64,000 nucleotides of DNA from Pantoea phytobeneficialis (GCF_009728735.1 NZ_CP024636.1:2185720-2249719), one strand, 5' to 3'. Positions 51,951-62,633 are shown, numbered from the stretch's first letter. Made by a program: numbers and translations. Notes: generated by a model from the sequence alone, not told the origin.

Positions 51951-53581
51951 TTGGCAGGCGGTGCGCTTAACGTCGGGCGACGTAACGGTGCCGCAGGTGG
52001 CGTGGCAGAGGCGATAGCCGCCGTCGCGGGTGCGAGACGGAATTTGGCGACCGATGCCTGAAGTTCTTCCGTCTGACGCTCCAGAGCGCTGGCCGCCGCC
52101 GACACCTCTTCCACCAACGAAGCATTCTGCTGGGTGACGCTGTCCATCTCCGTCACCGCCGTGCCCACCTGAGAAATGCCTTTGCTTTGTTCTTCTGACG
52201 CCGAGGCGATGTGCTTCATGATCTCATTCACATCCTGCACCGACTTCAGAATGTCGTTCATGGTATGACCGGCGCTGTTCACCAGATCCGAGCCTTTTTC
52301 GACACGCTGCACCGAATCTTCAATCAGGGTCGCAATCTCCTTCGCCGCGTTGGCGCTGCGTTGTGCGAGGTTACGCACTTCACTTGCCACCACCGCGAAG
52401 CCGCGGCCCTGTTCACCGGCACGCGCCGCTTCTACCGCGGCGTTGAGCGCCAGGATATTGGTCTGGAAAGCGATGCTGTTGATGACGTTAGTGATTTCGG
52501 CGATTTTCTTCGAACTGCCGGAGATGCCAGCCATCGTGGTGACCACTTCACCCACCAGACGGCCACCCTGTTGTGCGGTGCCGGTGGCGGTTTCCGCCAG
52601 TGAACTGGCCTGACGCGCGTTATCGGCGTTGAATTTCACCGTGGCGGTTAACTGTTCCATGCTGGCCGCCGTCTGCTCCAGGGCGGAAGCCTGTTCCTCG
52701 GTACGCGAGGAGAGATCGTTGTTACCTGCCGAGATTTCTGCCGCGCCGCGATAGATATTTTCTGTCCCGCTGCGAATCGCGCTAACCGCTTCACGCAGGC
52801 TGTCCTGCATCGCCCGCAATAACGGCACCAGTTTACCGACACAGTTACGACCAAACTCCTGCACCGGCTGGCTGAGATCGCCCTGCGCGATAATCGCAAA
52901 GTGATCGCGGATGCGATCCAACGGTTTCACCAGCATGGCAACCAGGTAGCGGTCAGTAAACAGCAGAATCAGCAGTCCCACCACCACCGCTGACAGAATG
53001 ATCACCTTGGTGACATTGGTCAGTTTGTCCACGGTGACGCGTGTGTCATCCAGCTTGATGCCTGCCGCCTGGTTGAAACTCTCGGCGCTGGCACCAAAAG
53101 CACGGCTCAGGGCCGGGGTCACTTTATTGGCCTGGGCGCGGTAAGCGTCCAGCGTCCCTTGCTGGGCCAGTGAAACCTGCGGGGCAATCCCCTCATCCAA
53201 CAACTTTTGCCAGTTGGCAATCACGCTATTGGCGGTGTCGGCATCCATCGGACCGGGTGCCATCGCTTTGAATTGTTCGAGCTGCTGCTTCATGCTGTCC
53301 AGCGCCTGCTGGACCGTAGCAAACGCATCAGCAGGCAACTCGGTGCCCGCCGCACGCATTTCCATCACGCGAGAAAGACGCGTCACCACCCGGAAATATT
53401 GATCATTACCTTTACTGAGCACCGTCATCTGATTCACCAGTTGACGATCCACTTCGTTACCCTCACCCAGAGCATTGAGAGAATGGACGCTAAATAAGCC
53501 GACGGCACACCATAACAGGCAAAACAGCCCGAGAATGGTCAGCATAACGGCGCGAATAGTAAAATTTTTTAAGATACCCAT
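51908..53581 (-). CDS. Methyl-accepting chemotaxis protein
   Basis: A 557-residue receptor of the Tar/Tsr class. TM1 is at about residues 11-31, a periplasmic four-helix sensor at 32-190, TM2 at about 192-210 ([16 protein letters not shown]) and HAMP at about 211-265. The cytoplasmic hairpin tip is [20 protein letters not shown]. The protein ends in EWVSF, which fits the xWxxF pentapeptide that tethers CheR/CheB (NWETF in Tar). So it can be self-sufficient in adaptation. The ligand is not known. No chemotaxis genes are adjacent. The 43-bp convergent overlap with the LysR gene is unusual. Confidence 0.92.
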   Translation of the reverse strand: MGILKNFTIRAVMLTILGLFCLLWCAVGLFSVHSLNALGEGNEVDRQLVNQMTVLSKGNDQYFRVVTRLSRVMEMRAAGTELPADAFATVQQALDSMKQQLEQFKAMAPGPMDADTANSVIANWQKLLDEGIAPQVSLAQQGTLDAYRAQANKVTPALSRAFGASAESFNQAAGIKLDDTRVTVDKLTNVTKVIILSAVVVGLLILLFTDRYLVAMLVKPLDRIRDHFAIIAQGDLSQPVQEFGRNCVGKLVPLLRAMQDSLREAVSAIRSGTENIYRGAAEISAGNNDLSSRTEEQASALEQTAASMEQLTATVKFNADNARQASSLAETATGTAQQGGRLVGEVVTTMAGISGSSKKIAEITNVINSIAFQTNILALNAAVEAARAGEQGRGFAVVASEVRNLAQRSANAAKEIATLIEDSVQRVEKGSDLVNSAGHTMNDILKSVQDVNEIMKHIASASEEQSKGISQVGTAVTEMDSVTQQNASLVEEVSAAASALERQTEELQASVAKFRLAPATAAIASATPPAAPLRRPTLSAPPANQPKSASADEWVSF

Positions 53582-53794
53582 ACGAAATCCCTTGATGTGA
53601 ACCGCAATGGAGGCCCGATAAAATCGGGCATATTGCGTTTATCGGCAGTAGATTCAGAAAATGTACCGCTTTCGTAAGCTAATAAATTGCTGGTTCGCTC
53701 GGGCAAAGGAAAAGATTGTATGAATGAAATCAGAGGGATGCAGGAAAATTTGTTTTAAAAAAAGGTTTGCGAAATTTAACCATTAGCCAGTGAA

Positions 53795-55330
53795 CTAAAG
53801 TTTCACCATGCTGCGCATCATCAGGCGGAACAGACGCAGCCGCCCGCGCATAAACCGGCGCTGCAAACTGAACGGTTTTTCCGCATCACGGCCAACCATC
53901 AGGGTGACATCGTTATCTGAACGCCACACCGGCCAGTCAATCTCACTGCGCAACTGGTAACTGAATTCGCTGGCATCGCGGGCAAAGGTGATCCACAGGG
54001 CGCTGAGGCGCGTCGCAACAGCATAATCAGCGGCGGTGTAACTGCGGCCCTCGGCTGGCGTCTGCGTATCTAAGGTATTAAACACATAGGGGACTTCATT
54101 ACCGTGCCAGGCACCGTGGGGATAGAGGTCGTGCGACTGTTCAGAAACGTAATCAAACCAATAACGCCAACCAGACATACCAATATTGTGTTGGGCCTGC
54201 ACGACCAATAATGGCAGCACGGAAAAGGCCATATCACGAGCCACGGCGCGCCCGAGCAGGGCATCATCGTGGATATCATATAACCATTTAATTAACTGAT
54301 AACTCAGGCGATTTTTTTGGCGTAGCTGTTGCAGAACCTGGGTGGCATCCACACCAAAAAAATCGAGAACGCTGGCTTCATCGCTGTTGCTGCCGATCAT
54401 CAAGGGAACCCGATGCTGCCTGCCAGCCATAAAGGTCGCCAACATCGGTTGTGGCAGGACGATATCGCCGCTGATCGGCACCGGACCAAGCGCCAGCGGG
54501 CGTTGCAGCGGCCAGAATCCATCCGCCGGTAACGCACGGAGATCGCTGGCGCTGGCATTCGCAGCCAGTCCAAAATGGGCCGCCACCTGTTGACCTACCT
54601 GCTGCGCTTGCACGCGCGGCGTATCTGGCAGGCTGTAGGCGCTCTGTACTATGCCCTTATGAAATAACCCCTCCGCCAATGGCGAGCAGCACAAGGACAG
54701 CACGCTACGCGCGCCTGACGATTCGCCAAACAGCGTGATATTGCGGCGATCGCCGCCAAACGCCGGGATATTACGTTGCACCCATTGCAGCGCCGCGATC
54801 TGATCAAGCAGGGCGAAATTATTCACCACGCTGTCGGCGGGATACTCTGCATCCAGCGCCGGATGGGCAAAAAAGCCGAAATGGCCGAGGCGATAGTTGA
54901 GCGTCACCACCACCGCGCCCTGCGCTGCCAGCGCCTTGCCGCGATAAGGATCCAGGCTGCCTGCGCCGATGCTGAATCCACCGCCGTGCAGCCACACCAT
55001 CACCGGGAGCGGGCGCGCGGGTTCAATATCTGGCGTCCAGACATTAAGGTAGAGACAATCTTCGCTGAAATGACCCGGGTCGCCACCACCGGCAAGCAGA
55101 CAATAGTCCCGATTTTGCCAGCTGGCCGGCCCCCATGCCGTGGCGTCACGTTCACCCTGCCAGGGTTGCAGCGCCTGCGGTGGCCGCCAGCGCAACGCGC
55201 CAACCGGGGGCGCGGCATAGGGTATACCTTTGAAGACAAACAGCTCATCATCCATTGAGCCTCTGAGTTCTCCTTCCGCAGTCAAGATCCTCAGACGTCG
55301 TTGGTTTTTCATTTCGGCTTCCCTGATCAT
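53795..55330 (-). CDS. Type B carboxylesterase / para-nitrobenzyl esterase family
   Basis: A protein of about 511 residues of the alpha/beta-hydrolase carboxylesterase family. Landmarks are FKGIPYAAPPVGALRWRPPQ, the EDCLYLNVW motif, oxyanion HGGGFSIGAG and nucleophile Ser in GESSGARS. The acid is in SNSDEASVL, and the catalytic His region is PHGAWHGNEVPYVF. There is no signal peptide. The start is uncertain: ATG 55330 has GGAG 5 bp upstream, while ATG 55312 has AGGGA about 7 bp upstream; the protein core begins after both. It cleaves small esters; the natural substrate is unknown. Confidence 0.88.
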   Translation of the reverse strand: MIREAEMKNQRRLRILTAEGELRGSMDDELFVFKGIPYAAPPVGALRWRPPQALQPWQGERDATAWGPASWQNRDYCLLAGGGDPGHFSEDCLYLNVWTPDIEPARPLPVMVWLHGGGFSIGAGSLDPYRGKALAAQGAVVVTLNYRLGHFGFFAHPALDAEYPADSVVNNFALLDQIAALQWVQRNIPAFGGDRRNITLFGESSGARSVLSLCCSPLAEGLFHKGIVQSAYSLPDTPRVQAQQVGQQVAAHFGLAANASASDLRALPADGFWPLQRPLALGPVPISGDIVLPQPMLATFMAGRQHRVPLMIGSNSDEASVLDFFGVDATQVLQQLRQKNRLSYQLIKWLYDIHDDALLGRAVARDMAFSVLPLLVVQAQHNIGMSGWRYWFDYVSEQSHDLYPHGAWHGNEVPYVFNTLDTQTPAEGRSYTAADYAVATRLSALWITFARDASEFSYQLRSEIDWPVWRSDNDVTLMVGRDAEKPFSLQRRFMRGRLRLFRLMMRSMVKL

Positions 55331-55503
55331 CATTTCTCCATTATTTGCAGGACCGGGGCGAATGTCCATGTCGCTCAGGAATTTGCAGATTAAGCTGAAT
55401 CATCACGCGAAATGCTGAACATCTCGTTCAAATTTTTTGGCTGGCAAACGTTTGGCAGTCTACATTAAGGTTACACGTTAACCTGGCGAGACGGAGAAGC
55501 GCG

Positions 55504-55938
55504 ATGTTTGGTGGAATTAACCAACTGTTTACCCGGATGTGTGATCACCCGGATTTCGCTAAGCTGCTGCTCCGCCTGACATTTGGCGGTTTGCTGCTGT
55601 TCCACGGTGAATTTAAAGTGGTCCACGGAGTGGCATGGATCGAACATCTGCTCACCGTCAGAGGCATGCCAGGTTTCATCGCTTACGGTGCTTACATCGG
55701 GGAAATTTTGGCACCCATTATGATGATCGTTGGCTTAATGACGCGCCCTGCGGCCTTCATTATTGTGATCAACATGATTGTCGCCACGCTATTGGTAAAA
55801 ATGGGGGTTGTCTGGCATCTGACGGATGTCGGTGCATGGTCCCTGGAGACGGAAGCCCTTTACACGCTAGGCGCACTTGCCATTATGTTTTTGGGTGCCG
55901 GGAAGTATACGCTGGTGCGCAATCCGCGCCTGCAATAA
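55504..55938 (+). CDS. DoxX-family membrane protein (YphA-like)
   Basis: A 144-residue protein with four membrane helices. DoxX signatures are KLLLRLTFGGLLLFHGEFKV, the IGEILAPIMMIVGLMTRPAA block and a C-terminal LGALAIMFLGAGKYTL. E. coli YphA is the closest E. coli relative by length. The family is poorly understood; some members work in redox or respiratory balance. It is divergent from the esterase gene and closed by a strong terminator. Confidence 0.85.
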   Translation: MFGGINQLFTRMCDHPDFAKLLLRLTFGGLLLFHGEFKVVHGVAWIEHLLTVRGMPGFIAYGAYIGEILAPIMMIVGLMTRPAAFIIVINMIVATLLVKMGVVWHLTDVGAWSLETEALYTLGALAIMFLGAGKYTLVRNPRLQ

Positions 55939-55949
55939 TGAAAAAAACC

Positions 55950-55981
55950 GCCGGTCTGCCTGACGCAGACCGGCTTTTTTT
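55950..55981. terminator. Bidirectional terminator between doxX and ydcJ
   Basis: GCCGGTCTGC-ctgac-GCAGACCGGC followed by TTTTTTT, with AAAAAAA on the left side. It serves both convergent genes, ending the doxX-type gene rightward and ydcJ leftward. Confidence 0.93.
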
Positions 55982-55984
55982 ATC

Positions 55985-57322
55985 TTATGCCAGACCACAA
56001 CGCGCCAGGCTGCGCTGTTGCAGCTGTTGATATAACACCATTTCATCCTGCACAGCCGCACCGAGCGCCGTTTCAAACGCCGCCTTGCTGGCATGACCGG
56101 CACTGCGGACGTGCGCCTCATCACCCAGGTTGGACTGAAAAATCCCCGCAGCGCTGACCGGCAAAAAATCTTCATAGGTGATCGGTTCCGCCAGCAAGCG
56201 TCCTTCTGCCATCAACTGTTCCATACTCTCTTCGGCTCCGGGCGGTGACTGAATCCCTTTTTCCGTCAGCCGATAGCTGAACCACGCCAGTTGTTCGCGG
56301 CGCAGGCTGACTTCATCATCGGGAAAGGCGCGAAACACCTCCGCCAGATGCTGCTGATGCTGCTGGTTGTCCTTACCGGTACCTGCTTCCGCCAGCAGTT
56401 TGTCGTACAGGGCGCGACCTTTCGGCGTTAACGCCACGCCACGTTGTTCGATTTCACCAAAGCGGGCGGTGTGCGTACCCTGAAAACCATCGCGAAAATG
56501 CACCGGTTCCTCCAGCGCTTTAAAGCTGGTCTGACGCAGCAGGATCGGCACCTGACGTTGTGGTGGACCTTCAATCAGGGTTTTGGGATCGATACCGCGT
56601 GTCGGCATCAGCGTCTGCACCCGGTCAATGTCCAGGGTGCGGGGCGTCAGGTGGTTGATATGACAGCCGCGGAAGCAGACAACGTCGGCTATCAAACGGT
56701 GTTGATGGCTGAGCGCCAGATAGGTGGCGCTGTCGACCGTGGTATCGGCGTGCCAGCGGAAGGTTTCCAGCGCCTCTTTGACAAACTGCGCCGCATCCGC
56801 CGCGTTAAGACCACCCTGTTGCTGATGTTGGGCGATTAACGCCCGGCAACGTGGCGTGAAGATGTCGCGCGCCGCCAGAATGTCGGCGGCTTTCGCACGC
56901 AACGCCTCATCATTGATCAACTCCAGCCGCAGCAACGAGGTAAATACCCGGAACGGATTACGTCGCAGCGCGCTGTCACTGACCGGACGAAACGCGGTGG
57001 AATGCACCGGAACACCGGCCTGCGACAGGTCGTAATAACCCACCGGATACATCCCCATCACCGCAAACATCTGGCGCAACATGCTTAACTCTGCTGCGGT
57101 GCCCACACGAATCGCGCCGTGGCGCTCCACACTCAGGCGGCTCAGTTCATCCGCCGCCGCCAGACGGTTTTTCAGATCAGGATTGGCTTCCAGCACGCGT
57201 TCATTCACGGCGCTGACCAGTTGGGTCAGCACACCGTACTGCGGCACTTCCTGCTGGTACATCGCCGACATGGCCTGGGAAAACAGCGTGCGGATGGCAT
57301 CGCTGGTGAGGAAATTGTCCAT
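55985..57322 (-). CDS. ydcJ: YdcJ, DUF1338 / 2-oxoadipate dioxygenase-decarboxylase family
   Basis: A 445-residue VOC-fold metalloenzyme, nearly the length and motifs of E. coli YdcJ. The proposed metal ligands of the family fall in VERHGAIRVG (His), GCHINHLTPRTLD (His) and HTARFGEIEQRG (Glu). Relatives (HglS) turn 2-oxoadipate into D-2-hydroxyglutarate with O2. The activity of YdcJ itself is less certain. ATG 57322 is chosen, with AAGG 8 bp upstream; ATG 57328 and GTG 57331 are too close to it. Confidence 0.9.
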   Translation of the reverse strand: MDNFLTSDAIRTLFSQAMSAMYQQEVPQYGVLTQLVSAVNERVLEANPDLKNRLAAADELSRLSVERHGAIRVGTAAELSMLRQMFAVMGMYPVGYYDLSQAGVPVHSTAFRPVSDSALRRNPFRVFTSLLRLELINDEALRAKAADILAARDIFTPRCRALIAQHQQQGGLNAADAAQFVKEALETFRWHADTTVDSATYLALSHQHRLIADVVCFRGCHINHLTPRTLDIDRVQTLMPTRGIDPKTLIEGPPQRQVPILLRQTSFKALEEPVHFRDGFQGTHTARFGEIEQRGVALTPKGRALYDKLLAEAGTGKDNQQHQQHLAEVFRAFPDDEVSLRREQLAWFSYRLTEKGIQSPPGAEESMEQLMAEGRLLAEPITYEDFLPVSAAGIFQSNLGDEAHVRSAGHASKAAFETALGAAVQDEMVLYQQLQQRSLARCGLA

Positions 57323-57410
57323 GGTCATCACCTTGTGCTACGGGGGTGATGCTAATGTAGATCAACCCTTTAGCGCCGGGTAACAATTTCCTCGAAGTGT
57401 GATCGCGCTG

Positions 57411-58769
57411 TCACTCGTCGGCGGCTCGCGGGTCACCAAAACGACATTTCAGCAACAGCATCACGGTGGTCAGCAGCGCCGGCAGCGCCAGCATCAGGAA
57501 GATATGGCTGAATGACCAGCCGAGGGAAAGCAGTTCCGCGCCGATAAAGGCACTGAGGATCGCCCCGACCCGCCCCACGCCATGCATCCAACTGGAGCCC
57601 GTGGCGCGTGCATGCGTGGGATAATAGCTGGCGGATAACGCATTCATCCCGGTGTTGGCACCGTTAAAACAAAAACCGCTACAAAAAGCGATGGCGCTCA
57701 TCAGGTCGACCCGCGCCGGAGAGAAACCCATCGCGACAATGGCGATGCCGCCACAGAAGTAGATCACCGCCAGCGCCAGATTCGCGTTAACACGGTCCAT
57801 CAGCCAACCGGTAAACAGCGAGCCGAGGGTGCCGCCCGCCTGATACATCGCGGTGATGATCGCGGCTGCGGTCACTGACATGCCAAGGGTATGGACCAGC
57901 GACGGTAACCAGCTACCGACCAGGTAGACCAGAAACAGCGCCATGAAGTAGCCGCCCCATAGCATCAGGCTGCCAAACAAATAACGGCGTGAGAGGACGG
58001 TGGCAATTGCGCCAGCACGCACGGTGGTGGGTTCAACGCTGTGGAAATGGCTGTTGGCCTGCACCGCGCCCGGCAACATGCGGTCGAGAATGGCGTGGAT
58101 ACGTGCCGCCGGTGCCTGACGGCTGATGAGAAAACGTACCGACTCCGGCAGGCCGCGCAGCAGAAAAGGCAACACCACCAGCGGTAGCATTCCGCCCAAC
58201 AACATCACCGAGTGCCAGTCATAACGAGGCAGGAGCCAGGAAGCGGCAAAACCACCGGAGGCCGCGCCAAAGGTAAACCCGCAGAACACCACGGTAATAA
58301 TGAAGGAGCGGCGGCGTTCCGGCGCGTATTCCGCCACCAGGGTGCCAACATTCGGCATCGCCGCGCCTAATCCCAGCCCGGTGAGAAAACGAAACAGCAT
58401 CATCTGTTCGATGTTCTGCGCCATCGCTGTGGCCAACGTCCACAAGCCAAAGAACAGGACGCTAAGCAGAATCATCATGCGGCGACCATAGCGATCCGCC
58501 AGCGGCCCGGCGAACACCGCGCCCAGCGCCAGTCCAATCAAGGCCGCACTGATCACCATACCCAGTTGATGATTGCTGACACCCCAGGCCGCGCGCAGCG
58601 TCGGCGCGATAAATCCCATCAGCGCGATGTCCATGCCATCCAGCGCCACGACGAGGAAGCAGAGCGCAATTAAGCGCTTTTGCCAGCGACTCAGCGTGCT
58701 CTGATTAATCAGCTGGCGTACATCTACTGCTTCAACGCTGGTCACGGCCGAACTCCTGCTTTTAAACAT
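57411..58769 (-). CDS. MFS aromatic acid:H+ symporter (AAHS family)
   Basis: A 452-residue 12-helix transporter. The AAHS helix-1 motif is LDGMDIALMGFIAPTLR. Motif A is GPLADRYGRRMMILL. A long central loop carries PESVRFLI, as in PcaK, BenK and MhpT. It should import a benzoate- or hydroxycinnamate-like acid. No ring-cleavage genes are in the window. It is divergent (288 bp) from a PcaQ-like regulator, which is likely its controller. Confidence 0.87.
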   Translation of the reverse strand: MFKSRSSAVTSVEAVDVRQLINQSTLSRWQKRLIALCFLVVALDGMDIALMGFIAPTLRAAWGVSNHQLGMVISAALIGLALGAVFAGPLADRYGRRMMILLSVLFFGLWTLATAMAQNIEQMMLFRFLTGLGLGAAMPNVGTLVAEYAPERRRSFIITVVFCGFTFGAASGGFAASWLLPRYDWHSVMLLGGMLPLVVLPFLLRGLPESVRFLISRQAPAARIHAILDRMLPGAVQANSHFHSVEPTTVRAGAIATVLSRRYLFGSLMLWGGYFMALFLVYLVGSWLPSLVHTLGMSVTAAAIITAMYQAGGTLGSLFTGWLMDRVNANLALAVIYFCGGIAIVAMGFSPARVDLMSAIAFCSGFCFNGANTGMNALSASYYPTHARATGSSWMHGVGRVGAILSAFIGAELLSLGWSFSHIFLMLALPALLTTVMLLLKCRFGDPRAADE

Positions 58770-59057
58770 CAGTTTTGGTAAAAAAAACGGCGCTTATGAT
58801 AGCGCATTGTTAATAATAACGGGCAGGATTTTTGAATGTAACTGAGAATTATTCAGGCTTAGCCATCTTAAGCATCTGAAACTTAAGAAGCTGATAACGA
58901 CTCAACCAGATGAATATTCGGGATTTATTGTGATAACAGCAGCTTATGCGTTTGCCGTATTGCAAGCTAATATTGTTAATATAATTTTGCAGGTAAGTTA
59001 ACAGAATTTCGTTTTGCCAGTTGCCTGCAACCCGGAAATCTCATTAAGTGTGAGGTT

Positions 59058-59978
59058 ATGGACAAAAATATCCTTTTCAATCAGCGCATTCGCTTGCGCC
59101 ATTTACATACCTTTGTTGCTGTCGCGCAACAAGGCACGCTGGGTCGGGCAGCAGAAACGCTGAACCTGAGCCAGCCTGCACTCTCGAAAACCCTTAATGA
59201 GCTGGAGGAACTGGCTGGAGCACGTTTATTTGAACGCGGTCGTCTCGGCGCCCAACTGACCACCCTGGGCGAACAATTCCTGACCCACGCGATTAAGGTG
59301 CTGGATGCCCTGAATCATGCAGGACAAAGCTTTAACTCACCGTTACCCGGACGCCCGATGGTCATCCGCCTCGGCGCGCTGACCACCGCCGCAATGGGTA
59401 TGCTGCCGCAAATTTTAGATCGCTTTCACCAGCAGCAACCCAACACCACGGTACAGGTGGCGACGCTGCATAATAATGTGTTGTTAGCGGGCCTGCGGGC
59501 TGGCGAATTTGATATCGGTATTGGCCGTATGGCCGACAGTGAAATGATGGCGGGCCTGACTTACGAGTTGCTGTTTCTTGAATCGTTAAAGCTGGTGGTA
59601 CGCCCGGAGCATCCGCTGTTGAGTGACAACGTCACGCTATCGCGCGCGATGCAGTGGCCCGTGGTGATCTCCCCGGAGGGCACGGCCCCACGTCGTATCG
59701 CGCAACAAATGCTGGATGAACAAGATTGTTCACTCCCCGCCAACTGCGTGGAAACGTCCTCAACGTCCCTGGCACGCCAGCTGGCGTTACGCTACGACTA
59801 TGTCTGGTTTGTGCCTTCCGGGGCGGTTAAAGAGGATTTAAATCATAATGCGTTGTGCGCCCTGCCCATCTCGTCAGCCGGGCCAGGTGAGCCGGTCGGT
59901 ATTATCACCCGTACCGGCAATACCCTGAGCCTGAGCGCAGAGGTGTTGATGGCCACCATCCGTAAGTTCCACAGCTAA
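59058..59978 (+). CDS. PcaQ-like LysR-family regulator
   Basis: A 306-residue LysR protein. The N-terminus RIRLRHLHTFVAVAQQGTLG with SQPALSKTLNELEELAGARL is the PcaQ pattern (regulators of protocatechuate genes). The effector domain has PRRIAQQ and LALRYDYVWFVPSGAV. Together with the AAHS transporter it forms a divergent uptake unit for an aromatic acid. Its stop overlaps the smrA stop by four bases. The PcaQ subfamily is assigned by motif only. Confidence 0.82.
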   Translation: MDKNILFNQRIRLRHLHTFVAVAQQGTLGRAAETLNLSQPALSKTLNELEELAGARLFERGRLGAQLTTLGEQFLTHAIKVLDALNHAGQSFNSPLPGRPMVIRLGALTTAAMGMLPQILDRFHQQQPNTTVQVATLHNNVLLAGLRAGEFDIGIGRMADSEMMAGLTYELLFLESLKLVVRPEHPLLSDNVTLSRAMQWPVVISPEGTAPRRIAQQMLDEQDCSLPANCVETSSTSLARQLALRYDYVWFVPSGAVKEDLNHNALCALPISSAGPGEPVGIITRTGNTLSLSAEVLMATIRKFHS

Positions 59979-60532
59979 CGGCTGCGCTTGGCGTGCCGTT
60001 CGCGGTTATCCAGGCGGGCCTGATCGGTTTTACGCAAGCCAACATACAGCGCCCCGGCCCCGCCGTGGTGGGGTTGCGCGACGCAGAAGGTTTGCACCTC
60101 GTCGAATTGTGTCAGCCAGCGCGCCACATAGCTGCGCACGATATTGGCATGTGACTCGTCATCACGTCCCTTGCCGTGGATGATCAACAAATTACGTAAC
60201 CCCTGCTTGCGCCCCTGCATCATAAAGCTGAACAGCGACTGACGGCAGGTTTCAACCGGCTGACGCAATAGATTGAGGCTGGCATCCAGCGGATATTTGC
60301 CCAGCCGCAATTTGTCCAACACGCCCTGCTGGATACCGTCCGCTTTATACTCCAGCGGCGTCGCCAGCGGAATAATTTCCAGAAAACCACGCGTCAGAAA
60401 GTTCTCTTCTTCCTCAATACGTTGCGGCACCCTGGTCGAGGGCGCACGCAGCCACTGGGTATTCGCGCAATCTTTCAACGGTGTCACATCACCCACGGCA
60501 TCGCGGAACAGATCATCATCATCGAGGTTCAT
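59975..60532 (-). CDS. smrA: Smr-domain DNA endonuclease SmrA (YdaL)
   Basis: A 185-residue protein with a C-terminal Smr domain (from about residue 78). The HGKGRDDESHANIVRSYVAR motif is complete. The usual LDLHG is replaced by LDASLNLLRQPVE, as in E. coli YdaL. The Smr domain nicks DNA or RNA. It precedes fnr divergently, as in E. coli, which supports the assignment. Confidence 0.92.
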   Translation of the reverse strand: MNLDDDDLFRDAVGDVTPLKDCANTQWLRAPSTRVPQRIEEEENFLTRGFLEIIPLATPLEYKADGIQQGVLDKLRLGKYPLDASLNLLRQPVETCRQSLFSFMMQGRKQGLRNLLIIHGKGRDDESHANIVRSYVARWLTQFDEVQTFCVAQPHHGGAGALYVGLRKTDQARLDNRERHAKRSR

Positions 60533-60737
60533 GGTTTTTTCTCCCAGGACAATTTAGCGTTGCAAGCTTAGCATGCACGCTGAGTGTCAACAAAACGTGC
60601 CAGATCAATATTCCCGTTGTAGAAATTATCCGCAAATAGCGGAGTTAGCGCTGATCAACTATTTTTGCGCCAGCCACACTTTTTTTGAGGATTATTACAG
60701 CTCGGACGAGTGCCCTTTGCATGAAAAAATGTTAAAA

Positions 60738-60751
60738 TTGACGGCAGTCAA
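60738..60751. promoter_or_regulatory. FNR-type box in the fnr promoter
   Basis: TTGAC-ggca-GTCAA resembles TTGAT-N4-ATCAA, with one symmetrical change in each half. It is centred about 28 bp before the fnr ATG, as expected for the negative self-control known in E. coli. Confidence 0.6.
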
Positions 60752-60772
60752 TAATCATCGAGCGTACATATT

Positions 60773-61525
60773 ATGATCCCGGAAAAACGCAGCATTCGAC
60801 GTATTCAGTCTGGCGGTTGTGCCATCCATTGCCAGGATTGCAGTATCAGCCAGTTGTGTATTCCCTTCACGCTGAACGAACACGAACTGGATCAGCTGGA
60901 TAATATTATTGAACGCAAAAAGCCCATTCAAAAAGGCCAGACGTTGTTCAAAGCCGGTGATGAATTGAAATCGTTGTATGCCATTCGCTCGGGCACCATC
61001 AAAAGCTACACCATCACCGAACAGGGTGACGAGCAAATTACGGGTTTCCATCTGGCAGGTGATTTGGTCGGTTTTGACGCCATTGTTAGCGCCCATCATC
61101 CCAGCTTTGCGCAAGCGCTGGAAACCGCGATGGTGTGCGAAATCCCGTTCGAAACCCTGGATGACCTCTCCGGTAAAATGCCCGCACTGCGTCAGCAGAT
61201 GATGCGTCTGATGAGTGGTGAGATCAAAGGCGATCAGGACATGATTCTGTTGCTGTCCAAGAAGAATGCTGAGGAGCGTCTCGCCGCCTTTATCTGGAAC
61301 CTGTCGCGCCGTTTTGGTCAACGTGGTTTCTCCCAACGTGAGTTCCGCTTAACCATGACGCGTGGCGATATTGGTAACTATCTGGGACTAACCGTAGAAA
61401 CCATCAGCCGTTTACTCGGTCGTTTCCAGAAAAGTGGCATGCTGGCGGTAAAAGGCAAATATATCACTATCGAAAACCACTCAATGCTGGCAGAACTTGC
61501 TGGTCAGACTGAGCAAGCCGCCTGA
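60773..61525 (+). CDS. fnr: Oxygen-sensing global regulator FNR
   Basis: A 250-residue CRP/FNR protein. The [4Fe-4S] ligands C20, C23 and C29 ([11 protein letters not shown]) are at the E. coli positions, and C122 lies in MVCEIPF. The DNA-reading helix is [19 protein letters not shown]. It switches genes between aerobic and anaerobic modes and is a candidate regulator of the FNR boxes at 2748 and 60738. It is followed by a long terminator hairpin and uspE. Confidence 0.97.
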   Translation: MIPEKRSIRRIQSGGCAIHCQDCSISQLCIPFTLNEHELDQLDNIIERKKPIQKGQTLFKAGDELKSLYAIRSGTIKSYTITEQGDEQITGFHLAGDLVGFDAIVSAHHPSFAQALETAMVCEIPFETLDDLSGKMPALRQQMMRLMSGEIKGDQDMILLLSKKNAEERLAAFIWNLSRRFGQRGFSQREFRLTMTRGDIGNYLGLTVETISRLLGRFQKSGMLAVKGKYITIENHSMLAELAGQTEQAA

Positions 61526-61531
61526 TACTCA

Positions 61532-61565
61532 GCCGGATCAATAATTGTTATTTTATTGATCCGGC
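61532..61565 (+). terminator. fnr terminator
   Basis: GCCGGATCAATAA-ttgttatt-TTATTGATCCGGC, a 13-bp perfect stem, followed by AACAACTTTTTTC. It lies 6 bp past the fnr stop. Confidence 0.8.
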
Positions 61566-61644
61566 AACAACTTTTTCCTTTCAGCACTGTCATAACTTAG
61601 GCTATCTTTAACCCAACTTGCTTTGGTTTTGAGGAGATTGCCCT

Positions 61645-62607
61645 ATGTCCCGGTACCAAAATATTCTGGTCGCGATTGACGCACAACAGGATGATCAACC
61701 CGCGCTGCGGCGTGCGGTTTATCTCAATCAACGTATCGGCGGAAAAATCAAAGCTTTCCTGCCTATCTATGATTTCTCCTACGAAATGACCACCCTGCTG
61801 TCGCCGGATGAGCGCGCCAACATGCGTAAAGGTGTGATCAGCCAGCGTACCGAATGGATCCGCGAGCAGGCCCACGCTTATCTGGAGGCGGGCGTTGATA
61901 TTGAAATTAAGGTTATCTGGCACAACCGTCCGTACGAAGCGATTATTCATGAGGTGATGACCCATCATCACGATTTGGTGCTGAAGATGGCGCATCAGCA
62001 CGATCGTCTGGAAGCGGTAATTTTTACCCCCACCGACTGGCACCTGCTGCGTAAATGCCCTTGCCCGGTATGGATGGTAAAAGATCAGCCGTGGCCGGAA
62101 GGCGGTAAAGCGCTGGTGGCGGTGAACCTCGCCAGCGAAGAACCCCATCATGACGCTCTCAATCAAAAATTGATTCGCGAAACCACCCAGTTGGCCGAAA
62201 TGGTCAACCATACCGAAGTGCATCTGGTCGGTGCTTACCCGATTACCCCAATCAATATCGCTATCGAACTGCCGGATTTTGACCCCAGCGTGTATAACGA
62301 CGCCATTCGCGGTCAGCATCTGGTGGCGATGAAAGCGCTGCGGCAGAAGTTCTCGATTAGCGAAGAGTTTACCCACGTCGCGAAAGGTTTACCGGAAGAA
62401 GTCATCCCGGATATCGCCAGCCATCTTAGTGCCGGTATTGTGGTACTTGGCACCATCGGTCGCACCGGGTTGTCGGCGGCGTTCCTGGGAAATACAGCGG
62501 AACAGGTGATTGATCATCTGCGCTGCGATCTGTTGGCCATCAAACCTGATGACTTTAAATCGCCGATCGAGCTTGATGATGATGACGAAGAGGATGATGA
62601 CGACTAA
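61645..62607 (+). CDS. uspE: Universal stress protein UspE
   Basis: A 320-residue tandem-Usp protein with two Usp domains (about 1-150 and 155-305). The second carries the [20 protein letters not shown] nucleotide-binding loop; the first has [19 protein letters not shown]. In E. coli UspE helps stress resistance and cell aggregation. The C-terminus is unusually acidic ([13 protein letters not shown]). It follows fnr as in E. coli. GAGGAG-like GAGGAGATTGCC precedes ATG 61645. Confidence 0.95.
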   Translation: MSRYQNILVAIDAQQDDQPALRRAVYLNQRIGGKIKAFLPIYDFSYEMTTLLSPDERANMRKGVISQRTEWIREQAHAYLEAGVDIEIKVIWHNRPYEAIIHEVMTHHHDLVLKMAHQHDRLEAVIFTPTDWHLLRKCPCPVWMVKDQPWPEGGKALVAVNLASEEPHHDALNQKLIRETTQLAEMVNHTEVHLVGAYPITPINIAIELPDFDPSVYNDAIRGQHLVAMKALRQKFSISEEFTHVAKGLPEEVIPDIASHLSAGIVVLGTIGRTGLSAAFLGNTAEQVIDHLRCDLLAIKPDDFKSPIELDDDDEEDDDD

Positions 62608-62633
62608 CCTGCTGTGCTCGCTGGCAGAAAAAG

